From positions 900,010 to 964,009 of the forward strand of contig JAPDRN010000001.1 of assembly GCA_030247855.1 (NCBI GenBank): a stretch of 64,000 nt of DNA, in the 5' to 3' direction. A program made the position numbers and the translations under genes. The notes beneath the pieces were generated by a model that had not been told where the DNA came from, searched no databases, and saw nothing but the letters and a program-made list of their open reading frames with translations. Shown here piece after piece: positions 43,201-54,100 of this stretch; the stretch's first letter is position 1; every line of letters starts with the position of its first letter. Source of the stretch: Knufia peltigerae (lineage: Eukaryota; Ascomycota; Eurotiomycetes; Chaetothyriales; Trichomeriaceae).

Positions 43201-44691
43201 TCACTGTTCGCCAATCTGATTCCTCTTCGCCTGCGAGACCGCTGAGAGACTTCATGACCGAAGGTGCGAAGCCATGCAGACTCACATTTTTCGCCACTTC
43301 GATCCTCACCCAATCGCCAGAGAAACATCCAATTTTGGCCAAGATGCTCGTGTCAATAAAAACAAAGGACTCCTCGTCTTCGTCTAAACTGGGTTTTGGA
43401 TGCATCAGTTCGACGGGAACTTTGCGCAGCAGAGCCTCGGTTCGGAAGACTTTTCCTGGTCGGTTGCCGGCTCTTGCGGTGGTCGAGGTGAAACTCGAGT
43501 ACAGAGACCCAGGAGTATGCATCCCACTGGCCCTTTTCCCGCCGGGTCGTGGTGTGGCAGCAGTCATTGCTGACAGGGTCCCGGCCTGCTGAGGAGGCAG
43601 CCCTGGTGCACTGAGGGAAATCATGTCGTCCATCGAGTCGGAATCCTCATCGCTGTTGTCTTGTGCCGCGTCATCACTTTCAGAATGCTCGTCAGATATG
43701 TCACCAGAATCGGATCCAGTTTCTGTCTGCCTGTCCTCGGCGGCAGAGAAGAACTGATCGTTTGACGTGTCCTCCGCGGTGTCTTCCAATGACTCTTCAA
43801 TAATGGGCTGCACTGGTGCTAGCTTCTTCAAGGCCTTCTCTTGAGACGAGCCGCTCTGAATCAATACTATTTTGGTCTTCTCGGATATTCGTCCTTGGGA
43901 GACAGGCTCGCAGTCCACAACGATGGCAGGCGCCGGTCGGACGTGGGTAATGGGGTGGGCGGGAAGCGGCAAGGAAAACACATCCCCAGAGTGAACGATG
44001 GGTATCTGAGAGAATGCTTCTCGCACAAGAGCCGTCATACGAGACATGTGTGCAGGGACATTCTGCAGAACTCCATTCGCCATAGTTGACTTTCTGGAAG
44101 TCTTTCCATATTGGAAGCCACCCCCGAATTTTGCCTGAATATCGTCCACCTTTTGAAGTAGATCTTTCTCAACCGATACGTATATCGTCTCGAGTGTAAG
44201 AGGCTTCGTCGGGATGACACGCACTTCTATCGACTTGGGGACATGTCCGGGATGACGGTCGCGATCGATGGCAGTGTATGTTTTGAGAAGCGACTGGCAA
44301 GCGAAAGCTGTGGGAGCGAGTCTGATTACATCGGGTTGTCCAGCGGGCTCATGCTCAGGCTGTGAGGCATTCTCTTGTACAGGCAGGATCGTCCATATTG
44401 ACTCCTGCAGCTCGGTGTGCAAAGGGGACCACGGAGTGAGGGCTACGAATGCAGGAGAGACAAGGTCTGTACACGATGGTTTCATTAGTACAACTTCTTA
44501 AGAATGGACAACTGAAAGAGCAAGTACTTGCCTTCGTCGGCACCTGCGAGCTGAGTCCAGAGCCCCTGTGGTACAAAAGCAGCATTTCCCTTGACACTGT
44601 CATCGAATGCCAGACGAGCCGACAATGGTCGTCGGGAAATCTCACGCCTACGGCGTTTCTTTGGGTGCTCGAGCTCGTGTTTGAGGCTCAT
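40235..44691 (-). CDS. PEX6: Peroxin-6, AAA+ ATPase of the peroxisomal export complex
   Basis: Pex6 pairs with Pex1 in a double-ring AAA+ motor that extracts the receptor Pex5 from the peroxisomal membrane. Two exons, complement(40235..44466, 44532..44691), give 1,463 residues. The 65-nt intron has a GC donor (GCAAGT), a perfect TACTAAT branch site and a CAG acceptor; it joins a 53-codon first exon (MSLKHELEHPKKRRRRE...QLAGADE) to DLVSPAFVAL. D1 is degenerate (QRQSGKS in place of a canonical Walker A), as usual for Pex6. D2 is canonical: GPPGTGKTLLAKAIA near residue 1033, FFDELDSVAPKRG near 1087, and [20 protein letters not shown]. An acidic linker (about residues 250-300) and a disordered C-terminus of about 100 residues flank the core. 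A start at 44485 inside the intron would lose the N-terminus. Confidence 0.95.
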
Positions 44692-45527
44692 GGTGCTTTA
44701 ACAATCGACCACCAATATCTGCATACTCCGATGACCAAGAGCGCGGCGATTCGTCTGGAGGAGTCTTTCTTGTTTGATGAAAAAAAAAGTCGTATGGATG
44801 AGCTTCTCGGTTGCGTTGCTCATGGAACGAGGATTGACCGGCTGCAGGCAATTCAAATGCCGAGGCACAAGTTTCGTGGTGGCGCACAATCCTTGGAGCA
44901 GAAGAGGATCCCAAGGGTCAGGCTCAGGCTCAAACTTATCGGAATCCTCCGCCAGGAAATCAGAAATATGCGTTGTGTATACGGATATAATTCAGAAAGA
45001 GCCGAGTGATAAACAAGACTTGAGTTGAGAGGGCATGAAGCCTGCCTTACATAGGTCCCTTACCCCGAAGACTCGGGACGCATGGTCATCAACACCACCA
45101 CCAACCACTATCCACTACTCGTACTTGTAACACCAACTATGGCTGTGACAAGCTTCTCCGCTTCTCCTTCTCGCACTTTTTGCGGAGGTGGCTTATGAGA
45201 AGCGTACGAGAGGATTCGTTTCTTCCCGCCAGTGCCTAATGCAACTCACTCATTGGGCCCTCCGCATCCTTACGGGCAGGGAAAAGGTGCGTTGCATGCA
45301 CGTCGCTGGGTGCATATGCGTCGCCAGCGGCTTTACCGGTTCTAGATGATGGGATGTTATTGTTCCGAATCCTCAGAGGGAAAGTCATGCAGACCCCCAA
45401 AGCTCAATGATCACAGGGTGGTTCAGGACAGAGCAGGACCGAGACCATAAGGTACTACTTTAGGCCAGCCACAGCTCAAAAGGCAAATTCGTTTCATCAT
45501 ACGGAGTACCAACCATCCAAACATCAT
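44692..45527. other. Intergenic: PEX6 promoter and SidA 3' region
   Basis: Both neighbours are on the minus strand. The left part is the PEX6 promoter and 5' UTR, the right part the 3' region of the ornithine monooxygenase. One TACGGAGTA word lies at 45500-45508. Antisense open frames overlapping the PEX6 start are not supported. Confidence 0.5.
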
Positions 45528-47039
45528 TTAATGTCCACTGAGGTTCAACTCTTTGCTAAAGATGGAGTCCACCAGCTCTCCACCCCTTGTCGACACAATT
45601 GATAGCAATGAATCTGAAAGTCCATGAGTACCTTCGTTACACCCCTGCAACCATATCCCCATCCCTTCATCCACGCTGTGGGGATCCAACTTCAACCCAT
45701 AGTCCCGCCCTGGCTGCCAATGGCCGTTTCGATTCGCGTTAATGCTTTGGCAGTCTCGGAGCATGTCGATATGAGCATCGCGGCGATAGCCAGTCGCCAA
45801 AATTATCGCATCAACAGGCAAATTCTCTGTCGAGCGGTTGCTGAGTGGCTCTAAGTTGGTCAAGGTAAGTATCAAACCCCCAGTCGCCTTGTCATCCACT
45901 ACCTCGGTAATGTCCCTTGAAGACAGTACCTGGTGTTGCCACATTGTCCGGTCCGGCTGCTTGATCCCTTGCAAGTAAAGGTCATCATATAATTTTTCGA
46001 TCAGCTCAAGTCGAACCACACTATAGTTCGTGGCCTTGTTCTTCTTCAGGGTGGCGCTGCGGAAGTCGTCCGGCTGGTCGAAGAAAGTGTCTACCGCCTC
46101 TGGGTTGAAGACTTCGTTCACAAACGGAGAGTCGTCGCTGGGACGCAGGGCGGTATCGCGGAAAATCAATCGGGTGCTTGCATTGGGGTATCGAGCCTGT
46201 AGATCATTGAATACCTCGGCGCCACTTTGGCCGCCGCCCATGACTGCTATACGATAAGGTCGTTCCTTGTCCGGCAACACTTGCTCGATCCTCGTATTGT
46301 ATTCCGACGAGTGCAGAATTTTGTCGTGGTAGGTCGGGAATTGAGGAGGTCTCGATGCCCGACCACCTGCAGCAATAACAACGTTTCGAGCGAAGAACGT
46401 GCTGGTGCGTCCGGTGGAGAGGTTACGCGAGACTACCTCGAAGCAGTCGTATTTGTCTGTGCCGGCAAGTCTCCGTGGATGTATAGATTCAACATCTTGT
46501 CCGTATTCGACGACATCATCAAAGTGTGACGCGGCCCATTGGAGATAGTCGTCAAATTCCAGACGGGAAGGCAGAAATGTCCCCAGATTAGAAAACTGGA
46601 CCAGTCTGTTGTGCTGCTTCAGATAGTTGAGAAAGGTGAAATAGCTGCAGGGATCTCGAAGTGTGGCAAGATCTTTAAGGAAAGAAATCTGCATTCTCGC
46701 TCCCGGAAGCAGCATACCGGCATGCCACTTAAACGTACTCTGTCGTTCAAGGAATCGCACCTTGGGGCTGATATGTAGGTCTTGTCCGTGACCCTGAGCC
46801 TCGAGTAGGTCATTGAGCGCAACAGCAATCGCAAGTGACGCTGGTCCGAATCCCACACAGACAAGATCGTGCACTTCATCTAAACTTGTGGAATACAAAT
46901 GAATTGGGGCGCGTAGTAGACGATTGTCGTCGTCCTTGGGCAGAGACACTGGCTGCCAGACGTTGGTCCCATTGGTGTGGCTCGTAACGTGGTCGCCATT
47001 TTCGACTCTGACGTCGTTTGCGATAATGCTGGGAGCCAT
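45528..47039 (-). CDS. sidA: L-ornithine N5-monooxygenase (siderophore biosynthesis)
   Basis: FAD- and NADPH-dependent N-hydroxylase converting L-ornithine to N5-hydroxyornithine, the first committed step of all fungal hydroxamate siderophores. Single exon, 503 residues, close to the 501 of Aspergillus SidA. ATG 47039 (MAPSIIAND) is chosen; the frame extends to 47081 only with GTG. Visible marks are the FAD-binding VGFGPASLA (62-70), the conserved MQISFLKDLATLRDP (116-130), the NADPH-binding MGGGQSGAEVF (267-277) and the C-terminal ILATGYRRD motif. There is no PTS1 (it ends NLSGH), so it is likely cytosolic. It is divergent to the NRPS gene and shares a promoter with two SreA-type sites, so iron repression is expected. 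Confidence 0.96.
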   Translation of the reverse strand: MAPSIIANDVRVENGDHVTSHTNGTNVWQPVSLPKDDDNRLLRAPIHLYSTSLDEVHDLVCVGFGPASLAIAVALNDLLEAQGHGQDLHISPKVRFLERQSTFKWHAGMLLPGARMQISFLKDLATLRDPCSYFTFLNYLKQHNRLVQFSNLGTFLPSRLEFDDYLQWAASHFDDVVEYGQDVESIHPRRLAGTDKYDCFEVVSRNLSTGRTSTFFARNVVIAAGGRASRPPQFPTYHDKILHSSEYNTRIEQVLPDKERPYRIAVMGGGQSGAEVFNDLQARYPNASTRLIFRDTALRPSDDSPFVNEVFNPEAVDTFFDQPDDFRSATLKKNKATNYSVVRLELIEKLYDDLYLQGIKQPDRTMWQHQVLSSRDITEVVDDKATGGLILTLTNLEPLSNRSTENLPVDAIILATGYRRDAHIDMLRDCQSINANRNGHWQPGRDYGLKLDPHSVDEGMGIWLQGCNEGTHGLSDSLLSIVSTRGGELVDSIFSKELNLSGH

Positions 47040-47447
47040 CGACACAAAGCCCCCGAGGCAGTATTTGTATCCCAGGCACACTCTCTATCGAAATGAACGA
47101 AACTACAGACAGAAATTGGCTACGGGAACAAGAAAAGAATAAGAAAAGATGCCCAGGAGCTCCTTAAGAAGATGCAGGTCCGGTGGAGGGTAGTGGTACG
47201 ACCAGCCAATTGTCATCGACGCATCATTGAAACGGATTCCTCCGTTTACCAGTGTTTCGGCCAAAGCTGTTGCTGGAGAGAAGCGTAGTCGCAACTTGGT
47301 TGCAATCGAAGATTGTCAGTCCACATGAGTTGTCTCAACGGACTCCTGAAAGTCCCAAGTCACGGTGAGAAACAGGAAATGAGGTGCTGTCGACCCATTG
47401 TGTCGCCGATGAACGGACCTTTAGCAGCGGGGCCAAGACGCCCGATT

Positions 47448-47456
47448 ATCAGATAA
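47448..47456 (+). promoter_or_regulatory. SreA-type iron-repression site ATCAGATAA
   Basis: Perfect match to ATCWGATAA, the consensus of the iron-sensing GATA repressors SreA, SRE and Sre1. The wider word GATTATCAGATAATC (47444-47458) is almost a perfect palindrome, so it reads as a site on both strands. Confidence 0.8.
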
Positions 47457-47478
47457 TCAGAATTTTCTGTCTCCGATT

Positions 47479-47487
47479 ATCTGATAA
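47479..47487 (+). promoter_or_regulatory. SreA-type iron-repression site ATCTGATAA
   Basis: Second perfect ATCWGATAA match, 31 bp from the first and again within GATTATCTGATAAT. Paired sites of this type are usual upstream of siderophore genes. Confidence 0.8.
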
Positions 47488-48140
47488 TGTTGCAATCTCT
47501 CAATCTCGGCCCATTCACAATCACTTCATCAACCCACACGCCCTCTTAGCGGCGTGGATCTCCATGCATCAACATGGGTTTCGAGCTGCTCGATTGCATG
47601 CGAGTCTCGGTCGAAACAAAATTTCCTCTTCCCATGTGCTTGGGAGGAACCAGTCTGTCCCTATTCCCGTCCAGTTACGAACAAATCACGGCTTGATACT
47701 GGGCTGTCACAATGCTTACGGTTGGGATGGCCTGACTTGCCCGTGGTTGGCGCCGTGAATCTTGTTGAAGGGCTCAAACCGACCGTTTGATGGACCGCGT
47801 AATGACTACATACGCAACAACCGTGTTTTCATCACCGATACAGCCGAGATATTCTCGACGATTCGCACATCAATATTTCTGGCCACCGTAATATTTGCGT
47901 TAAATCAAGGCCAGTCTATCAACAAACCGCCTGCCTCTAGGATCCTATGCCCGTCACACCGAGCCTGTCTATGACGTCGAAGCGAAGGTTGCCATATCTT
48001 CTCTGCAAATTTCATCAATCAGTACGGCGCAGCTTCACCAAGCACTAGCAACACTTCTCCGGCTAAAACTCGAAAGGCTGCCGACCAGGGATTCTCATCT
48101 CATTCCGGAGTTGGTGCCGTAGCGCCTTCGAGACTCAGAC

Positions 48141-51100
48141 ATGCCTCGAGCTCCGACCAACCACTCATCCGGCCCACGTGACTTGGCCATACTCAATGCA
48201 GACCGCGATATACTACCTGGGCCAAGGCTGCTGCATGAGCTTATTGCAATTACACCAGAACAAGAGTTGATTCTCGACTTCCTCGCTGCAGACGGATCCC
48301 GAATCCAGCTCACGTACCGAGAATTCAGCAATCTCACCGATATATTGTCCAATGATCTGCGAGCACGACAACGGAATAATCAAAGTCGAGGAAGTATTAT
48401 ACCAATTCTCATACCACAATGTCCCGAGCTGTACATAGCTTGGGTCGCGGTTCTGAAGGCTGGCGCAGCCTTCTGTCCGGTTGCTCAGGATGTCCCCGTA
48501 GAGAGATTGAAGTTCATGCTCCAGGATGTTGATGCGTCGTTGGTGTTGACTATCCCAAAGACGTCGCAATTCGCCGCCAGCGTTGCGAAAGACATTACAT
48601 GCTTGAACATTTCACTCGAGTACTTACGCCAGAGGTCGAGGTCTTGTAAAGACGACGAAGCTGACGCAGACCAGTATATCCAAGCAGACTCTCATGGCCC
48701 TGCTTATGTCATGTACACTTCAGGCTCTACAGGATTACCTAAAGGTGTCATGGTCTCGCATTTTTCAGTATCTCAGTCTTTATTAGCGCACGACGAGCAT
48801 ATTCCCCATTTCAAACGGTTTCTACAGTTTGCTTCACCGACTTTTGATGTGTCAATTTTCGAAGTTTTCTTTCCATTCTTTCGAGGCGCAACCTTGGTCG
48901 GCTGCGAGCGTGAACGTATGCTGAGTGATCTCCCAGCCACGATTCAAAGTCTTCATGCCGATGCTGCTGAATTAACCCCCACTGTAGCAGGGACACTTCT
49001 ACAGACAAGACAAGCCGCGCCTTGCTTGAAAACGCTGCTGACAATTGGAGAAATGCTCACCTCGAAGGTAGTGTCAGAGTTTGGCGGTGACTCTGAGAGA
49101 CCAAGCATTCTCTACGCCATGTATGGACCGACGGAGGCTGCCATTCATTGCACGCTCGCCTGCAAACTTGCATCCGTGGCATCTCCCCGGAGCATTGGGC
49201 GTCCTTTGAGGACCGTGACAACTTACGTCCTGAGTGAAACCGACCGCAACGTTGTTGCGTCGATCGGAGAACCAGGTGAACTAGCTGTTGCAGGCCAACT
49301 TGCGGCCGGGTACCTCAACAGACCAGAACAAAACAAGGACGCCTTCGTCGACCTTCCAGGATACGGTCCTGTTTACAAAACTGGAGATCGAGCCATATGC
49401 CGTCAAGACGGCACTCTGGAGATCCTGGGTCGGATAAGTTCTGGGCAGGTGAAGATCAGAGGTCAGAGGGTCGAGCTCGGTGAGATTGAGGAAGTGGCCT
49501 CAAACACTAATGGAGTTCAACTCGCTATTGCGCTCGTCATTGACGATGCTCTAGTATTATGTTGCGCGGCACAAGCAAGCGTCGAGGCCAAAGACGTGTC
49601 CGCAACATGCAAAGCATGGCTACCTCCCTATATGCGGCCTACAAAAGTCATATTGAAGGAAGACCTGCCTCAACTCCCCTCTGGAAAAGTCGACCGTAAG
49701 ACTCTTGAGCGAGAGTACCGAGACTACGTCCAGGAATCTCTACCAATGCAGAGTTTCCAAGATCCAATCGAAGCCGACATCGCGGAGGTACTACGGCAAG
49801 AAATTGCTCGGGAAGTTAGCCGATCGACTTCTTTTTGGTCTTTGGGGCTCGACTCTTTGCAGAGCATCAAAATTGCTTCACGTCTTCGCGAGAAATATAG
49901 ACAACTAAGCGCTGCAATGGTAGCAGAAGCCGAGAATATTGCCGACTTAGCGGCAAACCTCAAGTTACAGGAAAGCAGGGCGATTTGCGACGATGCGGAT
50001 CCTTACAAGACTTCGGATGAGTGGGAAACACTCCAGAAAGCAATGTTGAACGATTCTCAAGTCTCGAAATTGGGGCAAGACTGGGAGCGGTTTCAGCCTT
50101 GCAGTCCTATGCAACTGGCAATGCTGGTAGAAACCGCAACTGACGAGACGTTGAACTTCAACCAGATTTGGCTCAGTCTCTCTTCTAATAAGGCTTTCGA
50201 GGATATTTTTTGGGCATTACAGAAAGTAGCACAACGCAACGAGATTCTAAGGTCCGGTTTCGTTTCTACGGGTGACGGCAAGATGCCATTTGCACAGATC
50301 TTGTGGAAAGACTTGCAAGTGAATGAGTTGAGCCTCCTTCACCCCCTACAGCTCGTACAATCTGACAGTGATGATGGCCAGATTCTCGTACGCATCCATC
50401 ATGCACTTTATGATGGCTGGTCATGGGATCTGGTCATCGAGGATCTCAACGCCGTCTTGAACTCCGAACCATTACCTAAAAGACCACAATTTTCGCAGTT
50501 GATCTCATACCAGCATCAACAGGCCCTTGCTTCTGAAGATCTCACTTATTGGCGCGATCTGCTTCAAGATATTGTGCCTTTAGAATTTCCAATATTGTCC
50601 ACCTCAACGTCACATTCAAGGCGCAAAGATTCCATTACTATACCAATTTCAGTTCCTTATCAACATCTTTCAATAACAGCAAAGAAGCTTCACTGTAGCC
50701 GAGAAGCCTTTTTCGAAGCGGCTTGGGCGTTCTTGTTGTCTTGTTATATCGATAATCCCGATGTTATTATCGGAGTGGTCTCCGCTGGTCGACATCTACC
50801 AATACTAGGGATCGAATCCATCATTGGCCCTTGCTTGTCAACATTTCCACTACGACTCCAATTGGAGTCTTTGAGGACGGTGGAAGATGCAGTCAATCTT
50901 GTTCAGAAGCAACGTCTTAGAACTCAGGCATCCGGAGCCTTAGCGCTTCGAGATATCTACAGGGCAGCCAATGTATACTCTGGAACCAAATTGTTCGATA
51001 CTTTGTGCTTGTGGCAGCAAGGCTACGAGCACAGCCAGTCCGGCGAGCGTTACGTTCGCACTACCAAGACGCAGGACAAATTGGATTACACCTTCGTCTT

Positions 51101-54100
51101 GGAGTTCGAGCCTTTCGACGAAGCCGTCTCCCTGCAAATGACCTTTGATGTAGACCGGATTCCTAGGACCCACGCCGAGATACTAGCTGCCCAGCTAGAC
51201 AAGATCGTCTCTCAAATGGTGCAAAACCCTGATACCGAATTGAAACATCTGTGGGACGGCTGTGAATTGGAATTGATGTCAGTCGTTAACGCCGAATACA
51301 ACAAGTTCGATTCATGCTTTGACCTGACAACCACAATCAGGGATGTTGCGAAGACAGACCCACAAAGGCGTGCAGTTGAATATGTGCGCCGATATGACGC
51401 TGACTCTGGCGTGGTAGAGAAAGACACTCTTACCTATCACGAGCTGCTCATTCAGGCTGAGGGGCTTGGGTCTGTCTTGAGGACTACCTATGGAATTCAA
51501 TCTGACGATATTGTCTGTGTGATCGCGCATAGATCAGTACATCTATACGTCGCCATCCTAGGCATCGTCATCTCTGGAGCGGGTTACATGTGTATTGACC
51601 CGCAAACTCCACCAGAGCGGCTCAGACAAATATTGAAGCTCTCTAAGAGCTGCCTGGTCCTTTTGGGGGACGGTGCTGGAGCAATTTCAACGAAAGAACA
51701 CCAGTCAGCAATGATACACGAGCTTCTCAAGCCGACGGAGCAATCAAAACAGGCGGCTGAGGTACTCGAAGTGACCAACGATCATCTTGCCTACGCAATA
51801 TTCACTTCGGGAAGTACTGGCATCCCGAAAGGTGTCCTTCTCACCCGCAAGAATCTCCTAAGCAATCTCAATGAATTATCGCACATATATCCCTCTGAGC
51901 CGGGTAAAGACCGACTCTTGCAGTCGTGTTCCCCTGCGTTTGATGTGTCTGTATTCGAGATTTTCTGGACCTGGCATATGGGAATGACTTTGTGCACAGC
52001 GCCAAACGATATCTTGTTCAAAGACTTCCCACAATTCATTGACAGCTTGAATGTTACTCATCTTAGCATGACGCCTTCTGTGGCCGCACTTGTCCACCCA
52101 GATGCCGTCCCCCAAATCAAAATGCTGGTGACTGCTGGAGAGCCAATGAATTCTAAAGTTTTTGGAGACTGGGCTGGACGCGGCTTATATCAAGGGTATG
52201 GGCCCAGCGAAACAACAAACATTTGTAATGTTCGACCGGAAGTGTCACGATCGGATGCACCTAACAACGTGGGTCCGGCGCTGTCAAACACTTCGGTTTT
52301 CATTTGCCAAAGACAGAAGTTGAACTCAGACTCATCCGTACAAAACGCGACAAACAAGCACCCTATGGATTTTCAATTGGTCCCGAAGGGCGCCGTAGGG
52401 GAGGTTTGGATAGGCGGAGAGCAGGTTGCCCGTGGATACCTCGACCCTGAATTAACAGCCAACAGCTTTTTCGAGCATCCAACTTTCGGACGACTGTACC
52501 GGTCTGGAGATATTGGGAGACTGCTTGCAGACGGAACGTTGAACATATTAGGTCGAGAGGATGACCAAGTCAAATTGAGAGGTCAGCGTATCGAGCTAGG
52601 AGATATAAACTCTTCATTGCTGAGGAGCAACGAGGTGAGAGATGCTGTTTCCATGGTCATTCCAAGAGAGACCGGAAACTCCAGCCTTGTCGCTTTCTGG
52701 ACGTCTCGCTCTTCTATTCAAGCAGGTGATGATGTGAAGTCGATTAGGCACCTTTTCAAACAACTTGCAAGCATACTTCCAACTTATATGATACCTGATG
52801 TTCTCATTCACCTTGAAGAGATCCCCCTGACAAGGCAGGGCAAAGTTGATCGAAGATTGCTGACCCGGGTGTACTTTGACACCGACCCTGAACACCTGCA
52901 GATGATTTCTCGAGATAGTGGAGGCCATGTGGACATGACAGAGTTTTCTGAACAAGAAAGCCATATTGCTAATGCAGTATCGGCAGCGCTCAACGTTCCG
53001 CTCTCTTCTATCCGGCGCAATACGTCATTCTACGGACTTGGGATGGACTCTATCAGTGTGATCAAGGTGGCTCGAGACCTCAGAACTCATTTCCCAGATG
53101 TCGAGATTTCCACATTACTGCGAAATGCTTCCATTAGTCAACTCGTGGCGTTGCTTGTATCTGAACAACGCCATCTAGTGATTGCACCAGCCAATAGGCC
53201 ACCGAAGGATATGTTCGACATGGCGACAAGGTCCATGATTGTGGAGGCTTATGCAAAGGAAAGACTAGGTGTTGAGAAAATCCTCCCTTGTACGCCTCTT
53301 CAGGAGATAATGGCAATAGGGTCCTTGACACCTGCGTCCAAAGCCTACCAGAATTCTTTACTTTTCCATGTTCGAGGCGATCTTTCGAAGCTACATTACG
53401 CATGGACACAAGCTATGTCCAGACAACAGATTCTCAGGACTGGGTTCATCTTTCTAGACTCAGCCGAGAATCCTGTTGCGCAAGTCGTCCTACAGCATTT
53501 TTCCCTTCCCTGGTTCGTTGATGGCGGTCCGTCAAACATCACCCATCATCCTCAACCACTCAGGTTTCCACCCTGGAGTTTGCAACTGCAGAGGAGGGAA
53601 TCAGGAGACCACGAGCTGATCTTGAAAATTCACCATTGCTTGTATGACGCAGAAGCCATGTCAATACTCTTGAGCGAAGTCCAGGCTATCTATAATGGCC
53701 ACTCATTGCAGCGTCCCATTGCTTTCGACACATATCTCGAGTATATGGCGACGTATATACCTGACGCCTCCGATGAATTTTGGCACCGTCTACTCAAGAA
53801 CAGTACGGTCTGTAGACTTGGAGATCATGTAACATCACTCTACAAGTCTGAAGATCCCGAGTCTGCTGTTACCAGTCGCAGTGCATCTTTGACCGTAAGA
53901 GAGCTTCACGAATTTGCCCGACACCTTTCCTCTACCCCGTTGTCATTATTTCAAGCTTGCTTGACTCGGTTATTATCATACCTCTTGGGAACTCGAGATG
54001 TTTTGTTTGGCAGCGTCCTTAGTGGCCGCAATTTGCCAATCAAGAACATAAATAGGGTTGTTGCACCTTGTTTCAACACATTGCCAATCCGTGTCAACCT

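Larger units (their letters stand above)
47040..48140. promoter_or_regulatory. Divergent sidA / NRPS promoter
   Basis: This 1.1-kb spacer between the two start codons must carry both promoters. Two perfect ATCWGATAA sites lie together near its middle-left (47448-47456 and 47479-47487), each within an extended GATTATCWGATAAT word. Small open frames within it are not supported as genes. Confidence 0.85.

Noticed and set aside
44449..45009. 186-codon plus-strand open frame over the PEX6 start
   Set aside because: Antisense to the well-supported first exon and intron of PEX6.
47206..47210. CCAAT box near sidA considered as a CBC/HapX iron-starvation site
   Set aside because: The downstream spacing and sequence do not fit the CCAAT-N11/12-RWT arrangement, so only a plain CCAAT box is supported.
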